Source: Tubulanus polymorphus (taxonomy: Eukaryota; Nemertea; Palaeonemertea; Tubulaniformes; Tubulanidae). Taken from it: a stretch of DNA of 64,000 nucleotides. The translations under genes were made by a program, and so were the position numbers. Positions within the stretch are counted from its first letter, which is position 1. The number at the start of each line of letters is the position of its first letter. Shown here one piece after another: positions 52,536-63,100 of this stretch. The DNA lies in assembly GCF_964204645.1 (NCBI RefSeq), contig NC_134027.1, forward strand, positions 8,234,485 through 8,298,484, written 5' to 3'. The notes beneath the pieces are model-generated. The model saw nothing but the letters and a program-made list of their open reading frames with translations, was not told the DNA's origin and did not search any database.

Positions 52536-52778
52536 CAGGGGCGGATCTAGGGGGGATATCGGGGTGTCCAGACCCCCCCTCAACTTTGAAGTGCCCTCAA
52601 AAATGTCACCCCAAAATTATTTTGACCAAGGTTTTCCACCTATAATATTTTTTCAACACATGAAATGACCGAAAGCACCCCCTAAAATGGTGTAGAAGTA
52701 TTCGAATATGTGGTATTTTGTAAAAAGTGCCCTTTTTCTCATTGGACACCCCCATGGAAAATCCTAGATCCGCCCCTG
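52536..52778. mobile_element. 243-bp hAT-type MITE
   Basis: The ends CAGGGGCGGATCTAGG and CCTAGATCCGCCCCTG are perfect inverted repeats of the widespread hAT-type MITE form. The interior is non-coding, and the C-rich and G-rich runs next to the ends extend the pairing. I found no matching 8-bp target duplication (AAGTCACG on the left, TCATATCA on the right), so the flanks have diverged or were rearranged. It lies 52 bp past the right target duplication of the foldback element. Confidence 0.75.
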
Positions 52779-53080
52779 TCATATCATTGTCAGTACGCCC
52801 TGTCCTCTTCTTGTTTATCGGCGCCATTGCACTTTCATACCCCCTCCGAAAAATTTTTATTTCAGCATATTTATTATCAGGGAGGTCTCTGTTATTATCT
52901 ACCCTACATGTGTATCTACAGTGGCATCATCTGTAGACAATCTGCCGTATTTGGACATTAGTGTGCCATCCATAGACTAAACAAAGATTTAGTGAAATAT
53001 CTGAAATATCCTACACCTATCACTGTCAGCACAATGTCAATGATAATCGTGTTCTAAATTTTTCAGCAACTTCTACAATA
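52779..53080. other. Sequence upstream of the orphan gene
   Basis: It ends with an acceptor (AAATTTTTCAG at 53056-53066) 14 bp before the ATG, so a non-coding 5' exon probably exists further left, perhaps beyond the transposons. That exon was not located. Confidence 0.45.
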
Positions 53081-54529
53081 ATGGCTGAAGACGAAGAGGG
53101 AGAATACTTATACAGTTTATTAGCAGACGATCGTCATATTATAGAATCACTACTCGACGTAAGTGATCGGTGTTTTCCGCTACCGGAGGATACCATCGAT
53201 AATGACGCCATTTTGTTCTCGACCAAAATTATCACAGGATGGATACCAACGACTCGGACGAAACGGAAAAAATTTGACTTCGTTTCACAACAACAGTCTT
53301 CCGATAATAACAATAACGGAAACAAAAAGCACGTATTATCGCCAAGTTCCGTAGGATTTTTCGATTGGAAGTCGGTCGTCGAACCGGATACTTATCGGTA
53401 CGTGCACAACAACAGCTATCATCGCATGAAAGTGAACCATCGCATGAGCGCGAAAAACGATTCGTCGAACTATCAACGCTTGCGGAACATTCGGCGACAA
53501 TTGACTGCCGATCAGCACGCGTTACAGAGAGAAATTCGTCGCGATTTGAAAAAGGAGGCCGGTGCAAAGCAATCGGGAACAAATTTCGGTTTGAATCATA
53601 GTCAATCGGATGTGAATATCAGCAATAACAAACGTTCGAAATCGTCGTCGCCGGCGCCGAAAGAGATCGTTCTGACTGCAGACGATATTACGTCGTCGTT
53701 GCAAGCTCTCGATTTACCGAACTTGTTGACAAAAAGTTTCTCAGAGAAAATGGTCGAGAATTTCTCTGAGAAAATGGTCGCGTTGGAGGAGGAAATGAAG
53801 AAAGACCTGCGGTATAAATTGCGAATGCGTCGGCAGACCGAACCAGCCGATAAGTTGCAGAAGATCGCGGCCGATTTAGAAACGTTGAATTCGAACGCGT
53901 CGAAGAAATCTCATCCGTCGAAAAACAGCCTTCGCAATAATAGTAAACACGTGCCAAAATTAGACGCGTTAGCTCAAGAGACATTTCATGTTCGATCAGT
54001 GCTCAAATCTAATCAATCGACAATGCTCCGTCCATTGACAAAAGTTACGCCTCACCAAAGAATGTGCGACGACAATCATAAAATGCTGCTCACGCAATTG
54101 AAATTTTCGAAGTCGCTTTCGGAAGCGGATACTTTAGTGCCTCCTTGTACGTATGCCTGGGATAATGACTGCTACAGTGCGCCATCCGCTGTACCCGTAT
54201 CGACGAATGATGGAAATAAACGCAATAAATTCGCCAACTTGGAAGAAGCGATTCTGTCTCGTGCAATAAAAAAGATAATACCTCAGCGAAGAGTGTCGCA
54301 AACTCCTCAAAAAGAGCATAAGTCGAAATTTCGAAAGGCGGTCAATGTAACGCCGTCACATCCGGCGTCAAATGCACCGATAAGTACGGTCGTAAACGAC
54401 GAACAAAATATGAATTGTTACGTCAGAAAAGCTTCGATTCCTGGCCAACATTCGGTGGCTGCGATGTTTTTACCAGAATTATCAGGGAAGCGTATGGAAA
54501 TATCAACCACCAATCATCGAATTACTTAA
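53081..54529 (+). CDS. Uncharacterised 482-aa basic, Ser-rich protein, single coding exon
   Basis: An uninterrupted frame from ATGGCTGAAGACG to TAA, clearly coding by its length and even codon use in an AT-rich area. The acidic N-terminus (MAEDEEGEYLYSLLADD) is followed by a hydrophobic-acidic helix, a basic KRKK patch (about residue 63), an Asn-rich loop, a YRY-HRM basic stretch, and charged helices at about 130-155 and 215-265. Ser/Lys/Asn-rich, probably disordered, linkers separate short conserved-looking islands such as SAVPVSTND and ANLEEAILSRAIKKIIPQRR. No signal peptide, membrane segment or enzyme motif. An 8-residue motif is duplicated in tandem (SFSEKMVE then NFSEKMVA). An upstream acceptor suggests a 5'-UTR intron. 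I do not recognise the family. Composition suits a nuclear or cytoskeletal scaffold, but this is only a guess. Confidence 0.85.
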   Translation: MAEDEEGEYLYSLLADDRHIIESLLDVSDRCFPLPEDTIDNDAILFSTKIITGWIPTTRTKRKKFDFVSQQQSSDNNNNGNKKHVLSPSSVGFFDWKSVVEPDTYRYVHNNSYHRMKVNHRMSAKNDSSNYQRLRNIRRQLTADQHALQREIRRDLKKEAGAKQSGTNFGLNHSQSDVNISNNKRSKSSSPAPKEIVLTADDITSSLQALDLPNLLTKSFSEKMVENFSEKMVALEEEMKKDLRYKLRMRRQTEPADKLQKIAADLETLNSNASKKSHPSKNSLRNNSKHVPKLDALAQETFHVRSVLKSNQSTMLRPLTKVTPHQRMCDDNHKMLLTQLKFSKSLSEADTLVPPCTYAWDNDCYSAPSAVPVSTNDGNKRNKFANLEEAILSRAIKKIIPQRRVSQTPQKEHKSKFRKAVNVTPSHPASNAPISTVVNDEQNMNCYVRKASIPGQHSVAAMFLPELSGKRMEISTTNHRIT

Positions 54530-57184
54530 TCGTTGAACTTTTTGTATTATTCATGATTCGTGATTATGTTTATTTTTTTTTTCATGATGATGTATTATTT
54601 CTTGCTGGCTTAACTGTACTATAAGTTGTTTCTGTCAGTATTACTGACCGAGCTCGCAGCGTTCAAAGTATTTGTGTTATATTATTAACAAAAGTTGCCA
54701 CATAAACAGAACAGAATAACTGCCTTCATAACTCTGTGATTAATCAGTTTATGGCATTCTGCACTTGATAGATTAAGATATCATTTGCATAATTCATTGG
54801 TATAGTGTTTCCTCAGCCATGGTATGCAACGCTTTTATATCCCTTTCTCTGAAATATTGATTGTTTAATTAGTCCTACTTGCGATAATTTCCGAGCCATG
54901 ATTCATCAATCTAATGTACTCGAAGTGACCTGGGGCTATTGTCCTGCCTGTCAAGCCATATTTCAATTTGAGATTTGTATCGAACGTCGAAAATTTTTTT
55001 TGTTCGGAAGTTCTTTATTTTTTATTCCCTATTATAATTTATCCATGCGTTGTTGTGTGTAAAGAAAGTAAATCCCGAACCAAAGTTTCATGTCATTTCT
55101 CGAGCACTCTTGAATGGGCGAAACACGATGGTTTTTCACGCACTCCTTACTTTATCTGATTGTATAAGGCTATAACAATTTTAGCGATTAAATATGAAAA
55201 CTTCGAATTTACAATTAAACTCATTAAATTGTTTGCAAGGTATTGGTCTAAAAACTAGCGGTAATTCCTTTTATGAAAACCAATCTAAACTCTTCAGGCA
55301 ACATACTCATAGGTATTAAAGGTATTAAATACATAGGTATTAAATCTAAATTCTTAAACCGGCCCAAAAAGACTGTTTATTCTTGTTGACTGATTTGAGT
55401 CAGTGGGGAACCGATTACAAGCTTTAAAGCGTTGCTGCTTCGTTGAAACGATATGTTTTCCATTATTTTCAGCTCATTATGTTGTGAAATCTTTGTGCAA
55501 TTCTCTCCTTGTGTGAAAGAGTTCTAATTCTTTCTCCCGGCCAAAATCCTACTTGTATTTACCTTTTCAGGTCTACAATAGTGTTAATGCTTGTGATTGC
55601 GTCAATTAGAATTGCCATATATAGATTTTTATTGTCAGAAAACTATTTTCATTTCATATAACGTGCAACGCATTAATCCACTTTAATGTACATTTTAAGA
55701 TATCTATATTTTAATCCATTCTGGCCTTATTAATAGTTTTCCTATGAAAGCAAATGTCATTGTACAACCTGTTAATGTGGGTTAATGTTTTAATTTTGAT
55801 GTTGAATCTAAATATCTTTGAAAGTTTTAAGTTGTCTTATTTTGATTTAGATGACATATGATTGGTAATGCATAGCCCCTTTAACAATATGAAATGATCG
55901 TTCTGTAGACAATATTTTTTGATTGAGTAATTTGGTTCAAGGTTGGATAGAATTCACCTGCATAACCTCAGTTTTTTCTCAGCATATGTATCCGGTTATC
56001 AAGTGTCTTGAAGTTCTGATAAACAGAAGGTGGCCACATAAACTGAACTGAAATATATTATTCAAAGAAAGCAGGACAGCAGTGACCCGTTTTCAGAACT
56101 GACTTTATATAGGTAAAGGAAGATCCAGGTCAGATGAAGTTCATTTATATTTCTCGCTATTCTCAAAATAACTTGTCGGGTTGGTTAAAGTTATTGGAAA
56201 AAAGATATTTATATTTTCTGTCTTATAACTTCCGTCTTTGGTACAATGAAATATTAAAAAATATGAATCAGTATTTAATTTGTCATTTATGTTGTACTGA
56301 ATCCATCCATATGTTATTATATATTTTTGTTAATGGAAATAAATTATTTTTGATACTGAAAAAGTTTTGACATAGATTTGTAGATTTGTTCTCGTGGCTG
56401 TGGTTTTGTGGATTGCCTCAAACCACACACAAGTCAGTGGCCTGAGGGAAGTGACTTGACTCCAGTTTCCTAGATATCTAGATAAATGAAAAAGTCCTGA
56501 AATATTTTACTTGATAAAAAATGTTTATTCTAGTACTTCATTTATGAGTAGTTCACGGATTAAGATATCGAAGAGGCAAAATAGCAATATTTTGGGATTC
56601 GAGTCCACTGGAGATTTTATGTGCTTCCATCTATCGGCAATTATCCATTGTTTACATCATGGCGGCTGTCGTCAATATTTGTAGTTAATGAAGGTTAATT
56701 TGCTAAGAACTTTCCAAATTAAAATTGTTTGCACCGATTATTTTCAATCTCCCTCTATCCGTCGGTAAAACTTATTCAATGGGCTCATGTAACCCAATAA
56801 TTCAGCCCGATTACCTGATGAAATTGGTAATAACACTCAGTTTTTTAAACGCGAATTCTAGAATCAAATCAATTTAAATTTAATCTATATTTCACCAAGT
56901 ACCTTAGTAACATATCGTTGGTTGTAAGCTTTAATAATCGGATGCGCTTGAAAATATTCGATCGTGAAACTATACCACAGACAGTTTACTGACTACAAGA
57001 ACCTTATTAGACTAATTTGTATCAGATGTTACAGAATAAAAAGTTAAGGCACGAACATTCGATTGTTCAGTAAGAACATTGATGTTGTGAAAATATTGGT
57101 TATACCGGACACTATTCCTTAAATAATAGAAATGTTTTTTATTTTTTTCTAAATCGACACATTTAAGTAGCAGGACAATGAAAA
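54530..57184. other. 3' UTR of the orphan gene and TBC1D32 upstream region
   Basis: 2.65 kb, very AT-rich. It holds several possible poly(A) signals, including a tight cluster of three ATTAAA within GGTATTAAA repeats at about 55315-55350 and AATAAA at 56338-56343. No coding region was recognised. Confidence 0.5.
56655..56666 (+). promoter_or_regulatory. Possible YY1-type initiator of TBC1D32
   Basis: CATCATGGCGGC resembles the YY1 element (ATGGCGGC) common at start sites of animal housekeeping genes. It lies in an otherwise AT-rich region 520 bp before the TBC1D32 start codon. Confidence 0.3.
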
Positions 57185-60100
57185 ATGATGGTGACTGTGA
57201 AATCTGTGATGGAGAAATTAGACGGGGAACCGTTGCTCGGTAGTTTACGTCAGTTGATTAACAGCTTTGAGCATCACGTCCGAGATGTGACAACAGTTGA
57301 ACAGGCGGAAGATTCTATTCTTCGCATGGAAGAAAACGATCGCAATTTCCACAAGTGAGATTTCCAGTTCAATTAGCTGTCAAAATATTTCTTAAAAAAC
57401 CAATACGACTTTTTCATCATCATCTAGAAATAAATATATCACGTATTATGAGCAAAAGGTGGCCAGGAAATCAGGAAAAAGTTAGGGAATTTTGATGGAA
57501 TATTCAGGAAATTTTGTAAAAAAAAAAGCTTGCGGGAAACTCAGGGAAATTTGTTGAGAAATTTGCTAGATAGATGTCTTGCGTATTTGACTCTGTTAAT
57601 TGATTGGATTCATAGGAGATCAAGTTATGGGAATCAATGTGAGTGTCTGGTCAGGGAAAAAGGTCAAATAAAAGTGACCTCCCTGAAAAATATACATGTG
57701 CCTTGCTAAGGCTAGTGGGACAATCATATTAGTTGGTGCCGTAGATTTCAGACTGATTAGTTCTTCCTTCATATTTTCAGATATGAATTCATCAAGAATA
57801 TTCGTAGTTTAATGGAAGAGCGAGTCGGTAAACTGATTGAAGACCAAATTGAACTCTGCAGTGTCGAATCAGGACAAGATGTGGTTGTCCGTCAAATTAC
57901 TGAAAATATTGTCAAATCCAGAGAGTAAGTTGAAATAGATAAGAGAGATCAGTTGAGAAGATATATCAAAACTAATAGCTAGGGTATGTATTTCGTGGAA
58001 TTTCAGGTTTCATGACATGATACAGAATCTGAAGGGTAAAGTCGTTGCTGCTTTGAATCAACTGGTGCAAAATTTTGAAGAAGAATTTGGTTCATTTCGT
58101 GATAGCGCTCAAACAAGTACGACTGAAAATGTGAAAAAGCTTTGTTATTCGTTTAGCGATGGAGAATCTTCTTTCGGCAGTTCTTTCAATCAGGTAGTTG
58201 ATAAGTTTATAAGACCACTTTACCTCAAATCAATTATAAATCCATTTGATATAGTGATTCTTGCCTGTATATGTTTTACAGAGTAGTTTTCTTATCATGA
58301 GTCAAGCCCAAAAACAGTTACAAGAAATAGCACACAACCTTGACAAGAAGAATCCCAATGTAAGTTTACATGATGATGAATATGGTAATTAGGTTATTCA
58401 TCATTTCTTATTAGGGTTTTCCGCTACTTGGCGAAAAACCCTATTGTTTTCTTTTCTTTTGATTATTATCATTACACATGAACAAATCAATTCAATTAAG
58501 ATGTATTTACTTCCAAGTAACAGAATGCAGAAAACCGGTTATCACTGCTTTGGAGCTATACTTGATTAAAACATTCATTCATAAAGCATATTCTACTCTA
58601 GGCACGTTTAGAAGCTTTGACAAACTTGTGCCACATTCCTCCTCAAGACATTGTAGGCAGTGAACACTGGCCACTTCTTAAGAAAGGATTGGTAGAATGC
58701 CTTAGCGATTCTGATGAAAAATTAGCGGTAAGTTAGAAAATAGATTTCTTCCCTATTCATTTGTATTGTAGATTTTAACTCTGTCCTCAATGTACTGTTG
58801 GAATGATATAACATTTTTCTTGCATATAATTTTAGAATATGGGTTTGAAATATTGCGCTAAAGGCTTTTCAGCTACTACTCCAAACACTCGGGAAATGTA
58901 TTCTACACTAGGTTCGTAATAAATGAACTACCGGTACCATACACTCAATCATTTTTTCTATTTGTTCAATTTTAGTGTATTATAGTGTCCTTTTTCAGTT
59001 GAATATTTGGTTATGCAGTTTAATTCGCGAAAGAGTAATATTCCTCGTTTAAAGAATAATCTCGACACAAAGAAGCCTGAAGTGCAAAGACTCTTAAAAG
59101 CTGTGAGTAGAAGATATAGAGTTAAGAAGCTGTATATCATACCGGGCATATCATATTATTATCTACCATCAAAGAAGGCCATCGGTCCATATACCGGCAG
59201 CCTCTTTGTTAAGATGTTTAGTGTCCTTTGTGATTGAAGTTATAGTTACTCAAATTATCTCCTAAATTGTTCTTTATGAGGGTACCGCTATGAAATAAGT
59301 CCTACTTCATGTCTCATGGTTTTGTCTAAAATTTTTCTATGAAATAAGTTTTTCTCTTTTTGCTGTAGAGAAATGTTAATGTATCCATTTTTGCGCACTT
59401 ATAAGTTGCACTGATTGCATTATGTTGTGGCACCAGGGCTGTAGATTCGGACTCCTCGGCTGTGGAGCCGCTTGATGTTTCACTTGTGTTGATACCAATC
59501 CATTCATCATTTTATGTGACATCTGGTTGATACCTGATAATATTTCTCAAAATATTCTCTATGTGTGGCTTTTCACAACCAATACTCAGTGCATTGATTC
59601 TACCTTCCTCACCTCCTCAGTTGATAACTATGTTAGTCGAGGAGTGAGAAAGTGAGAAATGATGAAATGGTTTTCGTATTCATTCCTATGTATTTATATT
59701 TTTAGATACGACTGTTGAACGAATTTCAGGTTTATATTCCGACCTATTGGGTTCGTCTCTCCACAAAGTGAGTAAAGTAGCAAGCAGTCCTCTCATGATT
59801 AAATTGTTTTAAGTACTGGCATGTAATTTTCGCTACAAAATTTTTATTTTCAGATTCCTTGATGAATTATTAGAAAGTACGCTTACATTGTTCTCTATCC
59901 ACCAATCACAATTAAGCAGTTCCACTCAGATGACTCCGCTTCATTTCGTTGCTTTGCTCGATCCAAAAGCCTATTGGTTTGTCAGATGGATGGTAAGTAT
60001 GCCATGAAACTATAAGGTTAATTAGAAAAACTTTCGTTTTCTTAAAGACACTCGGAAATTAATTCCAAACGTAATTATTGTATTATTAAGCTGTTTTGTA

Positions 60101-63100
60101 TATTCTAAAAACTGATTTATTGAACTGTGCCTTCAATAAAAAGTAGTGGAAGTTGTTGAAAATATTCATCAATTGTTCATGTTTGTCGTATTCATGAAAT
60201 ATTTTCAGCAAGGAAGTTACAGCAGAATGCCGCTTTTTCAACTCTTGAAGAAATACAGAGGAATGGTACGTCACATACCTAAAAATTAGATATTTAAAGA
60301 TGAGAATGTGGCACGTTATGAGTGAAGTTGATTTTATATATCTAGGTTGATGGTGCTGTAAGACATTGCATATCATATGCCTCATCGCGATATCGTCCTG
60401 CTGGCATTAAACAGCTCTCGGAAGCATTAGCTCTGCAAACACTTGGTAAGAATATTCATATATTCATCGATCGTTACGTTGAGAAGTCAGACAATCCAGA
60501 TTTTAGATTTGCACGTTTTATTCCAACGATCCATGCACTTAACCACTTATAATTTCTTTCTAGATGATAAAAGGAGACATAGTTTTATAGAGGCCGAATT
60601 AGATTATATCTATTTCATACATTCAACGTGCATGCTTACTGAGTTGCTATGTTACAAAGACGGACAGAAATTCTTTCCAATCAAAGTCAAGGACCGAGAC
60701 GGTAAGATGAGTAATTCATAAAGAGCAAAAATTTTACCGGGCTTTTCCCCCTTTTCACAGAAAATCGTATTGCTTTTCTCCAGATTATTATTGTAATTAT
60801 TATAAGTGTTTTCTGCTGTTTCAATGAAAACCTTTTTGCTCCCCTCAACAGTGGTCCCTAGATCTGCCCGTGGCAGCAATAATGGCTTTTCTACCTAGCA
60901 TATATACTGTGTTATATTACTGCTGTATATATTTATTTCAATCATTAGATTAATAATCGTAATTGATATCTGTGAGATTCTATATACATGTATTTTAATC
61001 ATTAGCTTGATAATTATAATCGATACCCGTGATATGCTTAGGTTGTTGCCAACTCGGTGTGCATCATTATTTCGTAAGGTTACAAATGCAGTAATGATCT
61101 GTTAGATTAATTGTTCATTAGTCTACCACACGGGGAATGAGTTAGTCGTAACTTTTATGCGAACTCGGCATGAGGCTGTGTGTCACCTCGGAAGCTGTGT
61201 ATCCCTGCAATGAAACCTTGTGGTGATTAATTAAATCTTCGATTATATTCTGCGCAGCGCTTCGAAAATGATGAATACGAACACTTCAAACAACGTTTCA
61301 ACAGCCAGTACCACCACGCTGAATTGGTGCCAAGTTGAAATGCAACTTCCAATTCGGTTCCAATATCAGTTCACCCTTTATCTATATTTGGTCGGTTTTA
61401 CTTTGCTTTGTACGTGTGGAATACTTTTCAACAGTCTCACCGTAACTGTATTGAGACAAATGCAAAAAAGCGCTTCTTATTATCTCGTTAAGGTTTTGGC
61501 TATCTTCGATTTATTGTTCCTTCTCGCGGTGACCGTTCTATTTCCCATGAGAACTACGTACATATTCATTGTATTGGGTGATCTTCTTTATCGAAGCGAT
61601 GATTATTACTATGGTAAATGGTTTATTACCATCGCCGAACCCTTTTACTACACCTTCCAGATGAGCAGAAATTGGGTCGTCGTTTTGCTGAGCTTTGAAC
61701 GTATGATCGTTGTTTTATTTCCGTTAAAATCGCGTACTTTTTGGACAAGAACTACGGTCAATATTCATATAGCTCTCATCGTTGTGGCTTCTTTTTCGGC
61801 GTTCTCGTTATATTTCTTGCCACGTTATCTACCGGGAACGCTACGTTGCGACAGAACATGGCCCGAAGTAGCCTGGAAATACACAACGGTATTCGCTAAA
61901 TATTGGAACAAAACGTTCGAAATAAAATATCTACAAAACATAGCCACCATGTTTTTAACATTTATTACTCCAGTAAGTTTGCTTCTGTTTATCAATTCTA
62001 TACTTTCAATAGCATTTATCATTAAAAAGATAAATCGTAGGCATTTATTTTCGGGACCGGCTACGGCCAGCTATGCAGCATCAGCAGAACAGACTAAACT
62101 GATTCGTATGTCAGTAGCCGTTGTGATAGCGTATACGATATGCGAATTGCCGGGAATAATTGATCGAGTCATCATGATGAACTGGATTGAAAATGATTTA
62201 TCAGAAGCTACCGCCATGTATTTCCGAAAAATGTCCATATTATTAACAACCGTAGATTCATGCTTGAATTTTCTCCTCTACTGTTTCGCTAATGATAAGT
62301 TCAAACAAAATGCTATTCAGATAATTCAACGTAAAAAGACGTTCGTCAACTTTCGTTAAGTGCGTGTTTAACGTTTTTTTTGCAATGTGTGCTCGTAGTA
62401 GCTAGACACTGTAAAGCAACGAGTTTCGCGATTGGTTTACCAGCTTGCGTCGATTGATAATTAAACGAACCAAAGGTAAAACATGGAGTACAAACTTATA
62501 ACAATATTCGCTACACGAGCTTCGTACGTGGTTGGAGGAGACGTTGTTGCTGTAGAGTTTGTTAAAGGTTTCGGTGGGATGACTGCTGAGGTGCATGCTC
62601 GTAATTCAATGTGTATATAATTTTGTACAAACATGAACACGAAAATAATTTCAAACGTAAGAAAACTCATTTTCTTTATTCTCTCGAAAAAGTGACAAAT
62701 AACAATTCATGAACGCATTTTAACACAAATCGGACAAAAATATAAATTCAATGACAAAAGTTGTAAGAATCAGGACAAATAAATTCTAGAATGAATATCT
62801 ACGCAGAGGCGCACAATTTTGCAACATCGAAAAATTATATCATTCATATTCACATGTAATATTCTTGTTCTGAACGAATAGGGGAATAAAAAGTACATAT
62901 ACGGCCGTTTTCAGTCAATTTTGTGGACACATTTCGTCATTATATAGGTTAAATTTCTTCCCAAAATTCAGTTGATGTATATTGATTGCTGACACCTTTT
63001 CACCCTTCAGCCCAACAGTCCAAGAGAATATGGGTTCTGTCATACTAGGTGTAGTTTTTCAACATTTACATGAAAGGTCTATGCTTTGAAGGTTACATTC

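Noticed and set aside
53232-53984. Several minus-strand frames of 60-116 codons
   Set aside because: Antisense shadows of the orphan protein's coding exon.
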